A stretch of 53,659 bases of DNA from Cruorifilaria tuberocauda (lineage: Eukaryota; Nematoda; Chromadorea; Rhabditida; Onchocercidae). Position numbers and translations under genes: made by a program. Each line of letters opens with the position of its first letter. Positions within the stretch are counted from its first letter, which is position 1. The notes beneath the pieces were generated by a model. That model made no database searches. It saw only the letters and a list, made by a program, of their open reading frames with translations, and was not told the DNA's origin. The stretch spans positions 1 to 53,659 of the forward strand of contig JABVXU010000372.1 in NCBI GenBank assembly GCA_013365365.1. The letters run 5' to 3'. Positions 11,335 to 53,659 of the stretch are shown one piece after another.

Positions 11335-13119
11335 ATGACGTTTCTTCACTTTGTAAATTGTGTGGCATTATCTTACGCACCATATTTTATTGCGTATAGG
11401 TATTCGGGATTATCAGAATATTGTTCCATATGGAAGTGCGCCCATGCAGCCTTAGCGTACTTTTTGACGCAACTGTGTAAAATGCTCGTTCTTGCAACAT
11501 TTTTTCCAGCTAGTGATGCTAATGGGTTTGATTTGGTCCCGGTAAGTTTATGAGTTTTGGATATTAAAGCTGTTGATAGCTATGTGAATTTCAGAATTAG
11601 ACTTTAATCTCGTATTTGAATCTTGATTCTCTTCCGAACTCTTTGTTTAGATATAATTAATATTTTGCATTTTTATTAATATTGGCACTTAGAATTATAG
11701 TGTTAAATTTAGATATTGAATTTTTCTTTATTATTAGATGATGGATATAAAACCAAGCTTAACGGTTGGCTTTATTTATAAAAGGATGATTTATGTTATA
11801 ATTTATTAAGAATTATACTACGAAGTTTATTTGCGCTTTGTTATATTCAGCGGATATAAACAGATTTTCAATTATGTGATATGTATTCCTGCAAAAAGCA
11901 TTCTGCAAATTTTTAATTAGGAATTAATGAAAGCGAGTGCGGATATTTTCGATGTAATGGGTCTCCATGCTGTGATTGTTTATCTAATGGCTGGCAAAAG
12001 TGAGATTCGATTCCTTGCTGTCGGTTTAGGCTGGGCTTTTGCTCACAGGTAATTTATAGATATTACTCTCTCTCTTACTGCGTATGAAAATTAAGAGCAA
12101 TAATTGATAAAATTAACTCATCATCCATGAGTTTGATTTCCGTTGGGATTAACTACATGATTTCGGAGCTTTTACCAAATTACTTTTAGATGTTTTTTCA
12201 CTGTGTTATTAGTTTTTGTTTTGGTTAGAGACAACGGGACAGACTTTGTTCACTGAGTGAGATCTGAGGATAGAGTTAGTTTCATTTTGGTTTCTTATGT
12301 ACGGTATAACGCGAATGTGATATAAATTCCAAATAATATTCAGAGAAGAAAAATCTTTAAAGCTATGTGGTTTAGTAATGATATAGATTAAGCCAAGTAA
12401 TCGTTGAAGAAAAACTTATTTTAGCGTCGCTAGTCGCCTAGTCGGTTTTTGGGTTGGTGCTAGAGCAACGGCATTTCACTGGAAATACATTCAAATGGCT
12501 TTAAATTCTAACATTGATCTAATTTTTTATGTTGGTAAGGTTTCAACTCTTTTTTTTAAACTTCAGTTCCTTTACGAATCAGTTTATCCTATTTATTATG
12601 GCACCACAAACTGTTTCATCCAATAATTTATATCTTATAAAAATTTTTAATACAAAGGTAAGAGATTGAAGTAGACATGTTATTCAGTGAAAGTAATCAA
12701 AAGGGTCTGTTTATGTTATTTTTGTTTTCAGCAATGGCAGCGCTGGTGTGGTTATTCACCCGTAATGATCTCCGATCAGGGATGAAGCGAGTAGTTGCTT
12801 TGTTGATTGCACTTTGTGTTTTTCATGAATTCATTGAACAGTAAGTATATTTATTTACAAGCTGAATACATGTGTTTTGGTCATGCTTTAGATTCTTTAC
12901 CTAATGTTCAATAATATGCTCATATTTTTAAACTATAAACCGCTATAGAATTAAATTCTTATTAAAAAAAATTTTTAATTCAGAGCGGGCGTTGTATATT
13001 TGGATCTTCGATCATGGACATTGCTTGGAGCAAAAGCCGCATTTACTGCAGGTCTTGCGATGGGAACATTGGTTGCATATTCATCGCTCAGAACGCATTC
13101 AACGCAATACCGTAATTAG
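11335..13119 (+). CDS. TMEM147: TMEM147 ortholog, multi-pass ER membrane protein (5 exons, complete)
   Basis: Exons 11335-11541, 11921-12048, 12425-12534, 12732-12840 and 12984-13119 (stop TAG); phases are consistent and give 229 residues, against 224 in human. The family is a conserved ER/nuclear-envelope membrane protein that associates with the translocon and the Nicalin-NOMO complex and helps multi-pass membrane protein biogenesis. Visible family matches: the N-terminus MTFLHFVNCVALSY with YSGLSEY, then QLCKMLVLATFFP; exon 2 GLGWAFAH; exon 3 WVGARA followed by HWKYIQM; exon 4 begins AMAALVWL. Several hydrophobic segments span most of the protein. The start is fixed by the family match and by a splice acceptor directly before the ATG. 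Introns are short (about 140-400 bases) with good consensus ends. It is divergent from the helicase and convergent with the ArfGAP gene. Confidence 0.96.
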
Positions 13120-13244
13120 AGAAAACGGTTTTTAACATGATATCAAAGCGATATTATGTGGAAAGACAAGGTTCTTGTTTGAAGCTGAGGATATATTTAC
13201 AGGAATGTTATATATACGATGCTTTTATTTCGTTCAATTACGAC

Positions 13245-13258
13245 AATAAATAATAAAG
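13245..13258 (+). terminator. Polyadenylation signals of TMEM147
   Basis: Two nearly adjacent AATAAA motifs (13245-13250 and about 13253) lie some 130 bases after the TMEM147 stop codon, a normal 3' UTR length for a nematode. Confidence 0.55.
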
Positions 13259-13738
13259 CTGGCAATTGCGTCACTACTGATGAAACCTTTCCGATATATT
13301 CCGGTGATATATTTCTTCAACAGACAGGTCGATTAAGCTCTTTCACTTTGATATTAGATGTAAGCCATTAATCATACCCTCCACCAATTCAACAAATGGG
13401 ACATTAGACAAATTAACTATTATAACACGCTAACATTTGTACATCCATTGTTTTCTCGCAATGTTTGATTAAGAGTGCAACACAAATTGGTGTAAATTCC
13501 AGAGCAATCGGGAAATTTTTGATTTTTCTAATCACTAATAGTAGGAATCAGTGGAGGAAACTTTTTATAATATGAAATAACCTATTTACATTTTTTTTGA
13601 CTTTCAGTAATGAATTAGCTGTGAGAAAAACGTCGAACACATATAAAGCTGAGTAATTTTATATACGGTTTTCATTCACGCTGATAAATTTAACAGGAAT
13701 CTTTTCCATAATTTGCGAGTAAAAAATTATATACGATG

Positions 13739-13772
<34 letters not shown>

Positions 13773-14094
13773 ACACACGTATATATATGCAAACAAAGGT
13801 AAAAACGGAAAAGAAAGGAAGAAGAGTTTTAGCAACATTCTTTGCATAAGGCAAAACATATATGAAAATAAGACGTTTTTTACATTAAGGAATAAACGGC
13901 AAAATTGGGTGGAATAAATTTGTTAAAGTTTCAATTAATTCTAAATGTATACAAGCTGAAGTGGGAAATTATCAAAGTAAAATATTACGAGATACGAATA
14001 TTTGACGAGAAACCCTGATTCATTTTACATAGCGGACAAACAAATTAATGAAATATACAAAATAGCATATTTTGCGAGCAAGAATTGCTATCTT
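13259..14094. other. Intergenic region between convergent TMEM147 and ArfGAP genes
   Basis: No coding sequence is seen. It contains a CA microsatellite (13737-13778) and probably the 3' UTR of the minus-strand ArfGAP gene, whose poly(A) signal I could not place with confidence. Confidence 0.5.
13737..13778 (+). repeat. (CA)n microsatellite
   Basis: An almost uninterrupted run of CA dinucleotides, flanked by ATAC/ACGT and then a TA run. Likely length-polymorphic. Confidence 0.9.
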
Positions 14095-44486
<30,392 letters not shown>

Positions 44487-46009
44487 GACAGAGTACCATG
44501 AAGGAGAAAAAAAAATTAATCAAATAGTTTTTCTATAAAATGAAAAAAAGTGCCATTTAAAGTAGTACTATATCAGATTAATTAAATATCGTTAAAGCCA
44601 GTGAAAAGAGTTATCAGTGATAAGAAGGAAATGATAAGATTATTTAATCATTTCATATGTTGCAATCCTTTTCATCAAAAAAAAGATAAGGGAATAATTG
44701 GTTTCTAAGAGAAAATTTTTTAGAAAAATGTTTTTTTTTTTTTCAAAATTTTCCATTTCTGTGATAACGATGAATTTTTTCCGGAATGTATATTCGCAAA
44801 ATATTCCGGAAATAATCGGAAAATTCAGAAAACAAGAAATGTATAATTAAGATAATACATAAAAATTTGACTATCGGAAAATAGCAAACGTACAATTCAA
44901 ATAATATGTGAAAATTTATTTTCGTAAAATATGAGGAAAATATCCCGAACATCCGGAAAATGTTTTGAATTGAGGGAATGAGGTAAAAATATGTGAAATA
45001 GATAAATTAAATAGTTCTGAAATTTATGCAAAAGAATTTAGGAGTTGAAAGAATGTGTAAAATTATTTCAAAAAGTATTATTTGAAGAGTAACTAAGAAA
45101 AGAGAAGAAAATTATCATTTAAAGAGAAAGGAAGTGATAAACGGAAAAGAATAAAATGAATTATAAAATTGGAAATGCTTTCGTTTTTTTAGAAATGAAA
45201 ATGAATGTGTATGATAAACCCAACAAACAGCTGCACTTTATCAGTTATTTTCCGGTTTTTAGCTTTTAGCTATCAGTTTGTTTATTGATAACGAAATATG
45301 CAAACAGGTTGTGAATAATTTGGTTGATAAGTTTGTTAAACCATTTGATGGTAATTGTATAAAATCGGAATTATTCATGTGCATATTTGAAATACAATAA
45401 TTAAACTCAAATTGGGACATACTCTTTATCAGAAAGGAATTAGCATTCAAGAAAAAAAAGCAGAATGATCAGATGATACACGTGGATCAAGGTGATCGAT
45501 TAAATGAATCAATATAAATCATTTCTTCATTAGGTCTAACTGAATGACAAAACTTTTAAAACTTTGAAATGATAAATGAAAAATGAATTATTTATGTCTA
45601 AAACAGTAATGAAAGAAGAAGGGGAAAAGAAAAAAATGATGAAAAGAGAAGAGAGAGAGAGAGGAAGAAGAAGTGAAAAGAAAAAAGGATTTTATTTTTA
45701 AATTTCAAACATATAAATTTGATGAAAACAATTCTGAGAGAAAATTTCACTTCCTGAAGTCATTTTTTAAGATAAGATAAATTGCATCTTTTCGTTTCAC
45801 AGAAAAATTTCAAATTTTTTAAATATCGTTAAATTAGCTTAGCTTAAAGGAAAGGAAGGAAGGATTGGAAGAGAAAAGAAATCTTCATTTTTAAATATGA
45901 TAATAAATTTAATGAAATTTAGTTGAAACGAAAATTTTGAAAAAATGAAAAAAGTATTTTTTTATTAAATACAATAAAATTTTGTATCTCATTGATTTGA
46001 TGTACCATA

Positions 46010-46370
46010 CCTTACACATACGTACGCATAAACACGTACGTGGACTCGCAGAAACATGTACATATGTATGCTACACTGATATACTACTATACATGCAACA
46101 CACAGAGATACCTATAAATATTCGTATGTGCACCACGCAAACATATATACACACGTACACGTACGAATACATGCACGTTATAGAGATACATTATACATGC
46201 GCATACATACGTAAACATACGCATATATGAATGTAGTATACATTCACATACTAGCACACATATTAATATGTGTATGTGCACCATACACACACATACAAAC
46301 ACACACGCAGACAATACACACATACACACGTATGAATGTGTATACGTCACTGACAAACACGCCCCCACAC
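46010..46370 (+). repeat. Imperfect CA/ACGT alternating purine-pyrimidine tract
   Basis: About 360 bases of degenerate (CA)n mixed with ACGTACG, CATATGT and TACATG words. Long alternating purine-pyrimidine sequence with Z-DNA potential. The long overlapping frames on both strands here are by-products of the repeat. Confidence 0.75.
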
Positions 46371-48185
46371 GCGTATATGAAACGATTTAGTAAATATGTA
46401 TGGGAATAGATGGATGGATATCCCATATGAACTAATCAATTTGGTTATCATTTTAAAATTTAAATTTAATCGATACAATTAATATTGGAAATATTTAATT
46501 AATAGTAATTAATATTCGAAATGAAAAAACTGAAATGATTGGTTGATTAGAGTTCAAACAATGAAAGATAACAAGCGAAATAAGAGGTCAGAAAAGGTCA
46601 GACAATTCATATAAGAATATATTGACGATGATAATAGTGATGATATATGATAGTTAAAAATTGTAATTATCATAACATATGGTATTAAAAATCTTTCCCA
46701 TCTTCAGTAGGTAATAATATATTGATAATAGTAAGGTAGAATCATTGATGCATTAATAGAAATGAATTGAACCTTGAACTCTATTATATTCAGAGAAGAA
46801 TGGTAATAATAGCAATAATGATATTACCGATGGATGATAATATAGAGGAGGAAAAATGTTTTATTCATGTGCCATATACGAAATCGATTTTGCAAATAAT
46901 TAAAATAAATAATAATTATTCCTTAAAAAAAAATTTCTTTAAAAATGAACTTGAAAAAATTAGAACCTATTTTTTTAATTTTTTGTTTTTAATTTAATTT
47001 TTTCTTTTTTTAATTTCTTAAAAAACAAAAAAATGGGGAAAATTTTGAAAATTTTTAGCAGAAAAAAAGATATTTGATATGAATAATTTAAATAATTTAA
47101 ACGAATTTAATAAAATTAGAAATTTTTGGCTGGAATTAGTTAGGAAAGTTTCAAAATCTGAAAGGTAAGCTAACTTTATTTCACTTCAAAAAAAAGTAAT
47201 GCCAAACTTACAATCTAAATCTCATACTTAATTTCACTCTCTGTTTTTTTGCCGAAGAGAAAAATTCATATAAGTATGGAAAAGACAATAGAGAAAAGCA
47301 ATAAATTTTTTGAAATAAATTTAAATTAAAAAAAAAATACTGAGAATTACAAAAGATTTAAGCTAATTCGTCACTAATGAAATTAGCATTTCATTACAAA
47401 AAAGTTTTTTTTTTCAAAATGAATTTGAATGATACAATTCGGTGGTATTTATTCTGTCCTTAATAGAAAATTAAAAGTTCTTTTTTTCAAATATCACGAA
47501 GAGATAAAATTCTCATTTCTTTTTTTCTTTATTTTACGAACTAAAATTCGATATCTGCGAATATTATTTACTTTTTTTTAGGCATGCAATTTTTACAATT
47601 CAAAAATTCCTCAAAAAATATTTGCCAAATAATAAAATTTCATTTCTTTTTTTTTTAGATGTGTAATTTTTGCAAAAAAGCAAAAAAATTTTCAAAAATT
47701 TTTATTTGAAATTTTCTTAAAAAAAATGAAAAAATCTTTATGATTATTTTAAAAATATTATCTATTTCATAAAAGTATGGAAAAATTAGTTTGTTTCACA
47801 AATATATTTTACCGATTAAAATATTTGAAAAAATTTAAATTCCCAAATGAATAATCAATTCCTATTTGATTTCCTTTTTCTGACAAGGAAACGAAATTTC
47901 GTCTTCCTCCCTTTTTTCTCTTTGCCAATCTTTTTCTTTTCATTTTGAAGAGAAAAAAAAAGTTAAGAATTTAAAAATTTTTAAATTTGTGGCAAAAAAA
48001 GAGAAAGAGAAATATATTGGCATAAATGTAAAACGATAAATTTCAACTGAAAATAAGCACTTTTCTTCCGTTTATTTTTTTAAATTTTAAAAATATTTCA
48101 AGAAAGAATGCGATAGTTTAAAATTTTTGTAAAGATGGACGGAAGGAGAATGATCCAGGAAGGAGAGTGATCCAATTTGATATGA

Positions 48186-48560
48186 ATTTATTATGATAAT
48201 AATGATAACACAATAACAGTGATAAACAGTAATACTGATAATTCTAATAGTAATAATTCTAATTATTATTGCTATTGTTATTAATAGTAAGTAATAATAG
48301 TAAAAAAATGGTAAAATGATGATAATGTTAATGGTAATAAAATCAATAATGAAATAAACAATTATTATTAAATAAATAAATAAAAGTAATAATAACAACG
48401 ATAATAATGATAATTCTAGTATTATCATTATAACGGTAATTAATAATGTAAATTTCAATAAGAATAGTTGTAATTATTATTGATATTAGTAGCAATAGCA
48501 AAATCAATAATAAAATGATGATAATATTAATGATAATAATAGTACTAATGATGGAATAAA
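48186..48560 (+). repeat. ATA/TAA/GAT trinucleotide-rich simple sequence
   Basis: Dense ATAATAATG, AATAGTAATA and GATAATGATAA words. It creates long but low-complexity Ile/Leu/Tyr frames on the minus strand that I do not accept as genes. Confidence 0.8.
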
Positions 48561-49164
48561 TAGTGTTATTGAAAAATAAATGAAAGTAATAATATAATGC
48601 AACTTGGTAATATGTAACAAAACTGATTTCGAGAAATTTAACTTTTATAGAAATTAATTGAGAAAGGGATGAATTGAAATAATGCGAGAGAAATAGAGAG
48701 AGGAAAGAGGAGGAGAAAAGAATTAGAGAGTAATTTCCAGTAGGACAATTATATTTTGCCAATAATAAGAATAACTTACATGATTGCTAGTTTTGAATTT
48801 CATTCTGCTATCGATCGATCGATCGATTGATCTCAATTTGGTAAATTTTTATTTAAATTTAAAATGCTTATAAGGATTTGATAAATTTTGTTAATTTTTC
48901 ATTATTTCTTTCTAGGAAATTATTATGAATAATGAAAATTATAGAACTGAATTAATTAATGGATAGCTAATTAATTATTATAAAATTAATTAATGGATAA
49001 TTATGATATGTTTTTCTTTCAAAGAATAATGAAAAAAATTTCAGCAACAAGATCGAAATTTGAATAATTGAATAATGATTGGGTCAAAGGTTATCGAAAT
49101 GGAAAAATGGTGAGAAAATGAATATATTAATAGCTCTTGATATGACCTTAAGGAAGGACATCTT

Positions 49165-49292
49165 GCACACATACATTTACAAAATGTGTGCAGGTGTTTA
49201 TATATGTATGTGTCTGCGTGTACGTATACGTGTATGACAATGTCTGCACGTATCTGTGTGTGTGTGTGTGTGTATATATATACGTGTATGTC
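49165..49292 (+). repeat. TG-rich tract with (TG)n core
   Basis: (TG)n at about 49254-49272, flanked by GTATGTGTCTGCGTG, ACGTATACGTG and a TA run. Composition and words are the reverse complement type of the CA tract at 46.0-46.4 kb. Confidence 0.8.
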
Positions 49293-50760
49293 ATAAAAGA
49301 AGATTGACAAAGTTTGACAGAAATTGATGGAAATGATTAAAATGATAAGGAATGTAAACTGATGCCTTATAGTGACAATAAAATGGATGATAATAATGAT
49401 AGTGGAAATGATAGACAAAAGTAATAAATCGAATTAGTGATAATCGTAAACTGTAAACAGTGATAAGCATGATAATGATAATAATAACAATAGTGAAGTA
49501 AATTAGAATACTAAATAATCAACAGTAATAATTTAATTTGTAATTTTATTTTCTATTTTGTATATCATTCATGAAAGCTGAAGTCTGAGAAGGAATGTTT
49601 ATTCTTTCAAAAAACGAAAAAAATTTAAACATTTATCGTTGTAATTAATTTAATTATTACTTTAATTAAATTTATAAGTTAATCTATAAGAAATCAAAAA
49701 CAAAAGAAAGAATTGATTAATACATTTAATCAAATAACTGAATTAATCAATAATTAAAATGAATAACTAAAATGGCATTAATATGTAAATATTTGAAAAA
49801 CTATAAGGAGGATTATCAATTATATTTTAATTTTTAATAAATATAATATCTGTTTTAAATTCATTCAGAAATTTCTGAAATATATTTGAATTGTATATAA
49901 GATATAAATTTATATTTCAATTCATACATAATTTGTTTTTAATATCTTTCAATAATATTAATTAATATTTTATATTAATAATATTTTCATTAATAGTTTT
50001 TAATAATGTTTGTTTTTAATTATTTTTTTATAATGTAATAATAATAATTTTATAAAATTCAATTTACTGCATATAATGGAAATAATTAAGAAAGATTGAG
50101 AAAGAGGGATAGAGAGAAGTAACCACAGAGAGAGAGAGAGAAAAGTGATAAAAACATGAAATCGGATAAAAAAGGAATAGGGAAGAAAAAAATGCGGTAG
50201 AATGATCTGGAAATTATTCTATAAATGAAAATTAACCGGAAGCACTTCATAACTAGTTTGATGAAATTAACATTGATCACTGATAAATTATCGATGAAAC
50301 CGGCTGATCACTTGATCGTGATTACGGGCATTTAGTCAAATAACTGAATTAATTCAATAATTGAAAGAATAATTAAAATGATGATTATAATTTTACCATG
50401 ATTATGATTATGCTGCGATCATAATTTCATAGGATAATGATTATGCTTTTAAAAATTATCCGAAAAAAAAGAAATTTAAAAAAAAAAATTAGATAAAATG
50501 AAATTATTTTTCACTAAAGAAAAAAGAGCAAATTAATAATTAGCTAAAAAGAATGGAAAAAAATTAAATAATTATAAATTTAAATAAGAAATTAAATATT
50601 TAATGAATTTCATGAAACATTCAAATGAATGGAAAGAAAGAGAAGCCATGCATCTGTCTACTTCCAATTTACAGCTAACAGATGAAACCCAACAAAAATC
50701 AATTTAGCAAATGTCCTCTCAACCACAATCTAATTGAAATCCATTAATCCATCCATCAAT

Positions 50761-50976
50761 ATGACACACGTCAGTAACATGCAACGTATGTTACGAGATC
50801 GTACCATAAGGCATTATGTACGGGGTTGTCTCATGACACGTATTACGAGGCGTGTGTCACGAGACTGTACTATGAAGTATTACTTACGGAATTGTGGAAC
50901 GAGATTTCCTCGAAGACTGTGCAAAGAGGTGCATGCGAAGTTGTGCAGAGTGCATAGGTCATCACAAGATAAGTAA
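50761..50976 (+). CDS. 71-codon Arg/Cys-rich ORF with internal 22-codon repeats (unrecognised)
   Basis: ATG at 50761 (MTHVSNMQRM) to TAA at 50974-50976. The ORF is an island of distinctly higher G+C content in A+T-rich DNA. Codons 11-32 (LRDRTIRHYV...) and 33-53 (SRDCTMKYYL...) align with one codon gap: 10 of 21 residues are identical (R, D, T, Y, R, C, T, R, R, R), and most of the rest are conservative (I/M, R/K, H/Y, V/L, I/F, V/L). Seven of the ten identical residues use different synonymous codons, as expected if the protein was under selection after the duplication. A third, weaker unit (RRLCKEVHAKLC) follows. The product would be very basic, with five cysteines, no signal peptide and no membrane segment. 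It could be a small gene, one exon of a larger gene or a decayed remnant. No splice sites are obvious. Confidence 0.4.
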   Translation: MTHVSNMQRMLRDRTIRHYVRGCLMTRITRRVSRDCTMKYYLRNCGTRFPRRLCKEVHAKLCRVHRSSQDK

Positions 50977-51274
50977 AGATAGCGAAAAAATGAATTCTAT
51001 TTTAAAAATCAAAGATCACTTTGCATTTTATTAATTATAATAATTATTCATTACGAATATGACCTGAATAGAATTGAGGAATTTGTCATAGAAATTAATT
51101 GAAATTGAATAAAATATTCGGAAATAATAAATTTCAAGAAAAAAAAATTTATTTTAAATTTCAGTAAAAAAAAGAATGCAAATTGGATGGCAGTAAACAA
51201 AGTTTGATATTTCCATTCTGTGATGGTAAAGTTAAAATGATGCGAAACCGGAAATGAAGTGAAAATTATATTTT

Positions 51275-51600
51275 GATTGTTGCAATGATGATTATTATTA
51301 CTATTACTATTGTTGTCATTATTACTATTACTATTACTACTGCCAAGACTATTATCATAATTATTATTACCATTACTACCTATTATTATTATTATTATTA
51401 TTATTACACCTCTACCGTTTTTCATTATTATCATTATTATTATTATTATCATTTATTATTTTTATAATTATCATTATTATTATTATTATTATCATTTTCT
51501 ACTGTTATTACTATTGTTATTAATTATTATTATTATTATTAAACTATTATTATTATTAATTACTATATTATTAATTATCATTATTGTCATTATCACCATA
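51275..51600 (+). repeat. ATT/ACT/ATC trinucleotide-rich simple sequence
   Basis: Long runs of TTATTATTA, ACTATTACTATT and ATCATTATT. The frames on both strands here (Ile/Tyr/Thr or Asn/Ser-rich) are products of the repeat. Confidence 0.85.
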
Positions 51601-51892
51601 TGAGAAATATGAGGAAGAATAAGAAATGATTTTGCAATAATTATTTCTATATCTTCCCGATCATACTATATTATATCATTTATCATCATTTCTAAACATT
51701 TGATTAAATGATTTCTTATCTTTAGCATATGACAATAAATCATTTCTTATTTTCGATAAATGGTATTAAATCATTTCTTATTTCAATTCCTTTCATTTTT
51801 CCCTTTTTATCTTTTGGTTAAAAAAAATAGAAAAGAAAAGGGAAGCGATGCTTTTTCAGTTATCATTTATTCACTATCTTTGTTAAGCTAAC

Positions 51893-51950
51893 ATTTTCTT
51901 TCTTTCTTTCTTTCTTTCTCCCTCTCTTTCTTTCTTTCTTTCGCTTTTTT
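51893..51950 (+). repeat. (CTTT)n microsatellite
   Basis: TTTCTTTCTTTC repeats interrupted once by CTCCCTCTC. Confidence 0.9.
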
Positions 51951-52230
51951 TTTATCAAAAAAGATCATTCTGATGAATTTCGATCGGATCATTGGTATTC
52001 TTCTTTTTTTTTCGTTACCTATAAAACTTCTAATATATGTAAATTGCTGTTGAGGAAAAAGGGAAATGAGATAAATTGATCGAAATTTCAGGAAAGGAGA
52101 AAAGTTTTGAAAAAAAAATCAATCAATATTATTTATGAAATCAATCATTTAGAAATCAATAGTAAAAAGTCAATCAATATTATTTAATTAATCGTTATTA
52201 CTGTTTCCTATTATTATTTTTTCCTTTATC

Positions 52231-52415
52231 ATTGTTTTCTATCATTATTCTTTCTTTATCATTATTTCCAATTATCATTTTTTTCGCTATCATTGTTTTC
52301 TATTACTATTTTCTCGTTATCATTGTTTTCTATCATTATTCTTTCTTTATCATTATTTCCAATTATCATTTTTTTCGTTATCATTGGTTTCTATTATCAT
52401 TTTTTCCTCTTTCTC
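52231..52415 (+). repeat. Tandem repeat, period about 91 bases
   Basis: The block ATTGTTTTCTATCATTATTC beginning at 52231 recurs at 52322, and both continue through TTTCTTTATCATTATTTCC. Inside the period are shorter TTATCATTRTTTTC units of roughly 30 bases. Confidence 0.75.
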
Positions 52416-52935
52416 TTCCTATGTAATTTCTCAAGTTTTTACTATCATTTTTTTCGTTAATGATCTATCATATTTTACCATTTGTATTATTTTAGTTAAC
52501 AATAAATTTTTAACAATTTAAAAAAAGAAATTAAAAAACTTTTTAAACGAACTAATTGAAGAAATTATGAATGAAAGTAATAAATATAATATAATTGTTT
52601 GTAAAAGATTAAAACAAAGTTAATTGAAAGTTAAAATTAAATAAAGTTAATCGAAAGTTAACGTTAAAATTCTGCCTCAAATCGAAATAAATAACAGAGA
52701 ATTTCGGTTCTTAAGAAATTTTAAATTTTATTCTTTATTTTTTCTAAAAATTATTTTAAATGGTATTCCTTTATTTTCTTTTTTCATTTAAAATATGAAA
52801 TTTTCTAAATGCCATAATTTTATCGTACTTTTGTATATTATCAGGCAAAACTTGTTTTGGCGCATTTTTCAAATTTCTTTTTTTCTTACATTCAATAGTT
52901 TGAAGTTTTTAGGGTTGAAAAAAGCAATGAATTAA

Positions 52936-53180
52936 TTTCAGGTTCATTCTTTACATTACAGAAAGCAAATTTTAAAATTTAAATTAAAGTATAATTGAAT
53001 TAAAGAGGTGGGAATACGTTTTTGCAAAAAAAAATACTAAAAGTTTAATTTCAGGTTCATTTTTTTCTCCTAATACAAAACAGTCATTTTTCTTTATCAA
53101 ATTATATAACCGAAAGCAAATTTTAAAATTTAAATTAAAGTACAAATTGAACTTACAAGAATTAGAAATACTTTTTGCCA
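52936..53180 (+). repeat. Diverged tandem duplication
   Basis: AATTTCAGGTTCAT occurs near 52936 and 53050, and GAAAGCAAATTTTAAAATTT near 52962 and 53112. The unequal offsets (about 114 and 150 bases) show an internal indel. The phrase AATTTCAG also resembles a 3' splice site. Confidence 0.6.
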
Positions 53181-53659
53181 AAAACAAAACTTTATTTCAT
53201 TTAATTAATTACTACTCCAATTCATTTAACAATTATATTTTTAAATATTTTATTTCATTAAATTAGTAACTCATATTTTTAAATACTTTATTTATTTCAT
53301 TAAGTTAGTTACTGCTCAAAATATATTTAAAATTTAAACTTTTATTTTCAAAATTTCCATACTATTAGTTTTTCTAAAGTAAATTGCAGAAAAATTAATT
53401 TTCAATTAATTAGATGATCAATTTAGAACAAAATATTTCAGCAAAAATTTTATATTCAAATTTTAGAAGTTAACTTTAGACTTAACTTTTTAAGAAAAAG
53501 TATAAATATTAAGAGATCAATTTTTTAAGGAAAAGTATTTCCCATTCCTCACTTTTGTAATTATTGTAATATTACTGTATTTAAAGTGATTTATTTCTTT
53601 GTCTCTTGGTTTTTCTTAAAATAATTTAAAGTAATTTTTAAATATTTTGTTAAAATCGT

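Larger units (their letters stand above)
44487..50760. other. Gene-poor region upstream of the ArfGAP gene
   Basis: More than 6 kb without a gene I can support. It carries homopolymers, GA-rich runs (45.6 kb), CA/TG-rich tracts (46.0-46.4 and 49.2-49.3 kb) and ATT/TAA simple sequence (48.2-48.6 kb). The promoter of the ArfGAP gene should lie near its lower end if the first exon at 44.5 kb is right. Confidence 0.55.
50977..53659. other. Gene-poor terminal region
   Basis: No gene supported. It consists of TTA/ATC simple sequence (51.3-51.6 kb), a CTTT run (51.9 kb), a 91-base-period repeat (52.2-52.4 kb), a diverged duplication (52.9-53.2 kb) and a further direct repeat near 53.23-53.32 kb. 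Confidence 0.6.

Noticed and set aside
46087..46426. Cys/Val-rich minus-strand and His/Thr-rich plus-strand ORFs
   Set aside because: They arise from the CA/TG repeat; long frames on both strands at once are the expected artefact.
48087..48762. Two overlapping minus-strand ORFs of 123 and 139 codons
   Set aside because: Ile/Leu/Tyr-rich products of ATA/TAA simple sequence in shifted frames; no ordinary protein stretch.
49041..49418. 125-codon minus-strand ORF
   Set aside because: It spans the TG tract and its flanks; the composition follows the repeat and no domain is visible.
51051..51467. ORFs on both strands at the TTA-rich tract
   Set aside because: Trinucleotide repeats keep several frames open; composition is Ile or Asn/Ser runs only.

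Overview
The window is nuclear DNA of a nematode. It is very A+T-rich and all multi-exon genes have spliceosomal introns, mostly GT...(C/T)AG. Two start codons (HELQ and TMEM147) sit at or within 7 bases of a strong 3' splice site with no upstream coding exon, which is the usual sign of spliced-leader trans-splicing. The long introns full of TAA, GA/CT and CA tracts and the ortholog set would suit a clade III (filarial-type) worm, but I cannot fix the species. I see no prokaryotic operon, Wolbachia insert, tRNA, rRNA or CRISPR array.

Layout. 0.2-2.0 kb (+): three exons of an unrecognised 205-residue protein with a C-terminal membrane segment. 2.5-10.3 kb (-): a complete 23-exon HELQ-type superfamily 2 DNA helicase (911 residues), rebuilt exon by exon with consistent phases. 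10.7-11.1 kb (+): a small, probably two-exon membrane protein (73 residues), unrecognised. 11.3-13.1 kb (+): TMEM147, 5 exons, 229 residues, perhaps in an operon with the small gene. 14.1-44.5 kb (-): one very large gene for an AGAP/centaurin-gamma ArfGAP (C. elegans CNT-2 type), 18 exons and 1018 residues in my model, with introns up to about 7 kb. An intronless 281-residue membrane-anchored protein (41.5-42.3 kb) is nested in its first intron. 44.5-53.7 kb: gene-poor, repeat-rich DNA upstream of that gene, holding one short ORF (50.8-51.0 kb) with an internal 22-codon repeat.

The genes do not form one pathway. HELQ is a DNA repair/replication helicase, TMEM147 is an ER membrane protein tied to the translocon and membrane-protein biogenesis, and AGAP controls Arf-dependent membrane traffic. 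The most interesting points are the repeat-built Arg/Cys ORF at 50.8 kb, the small gene upstream of TMEM147, four AAG 3' splice sites in HELQ, a possible internal start of the AGAP gene that would remove the GTPase domain, the nested intronless gene, and several inverted repeats and recent tandem duplications in the AGAP introns. All exon borders are hand-derived from splice motifs, phase and remembered family alignments; no transcript data or search was used.
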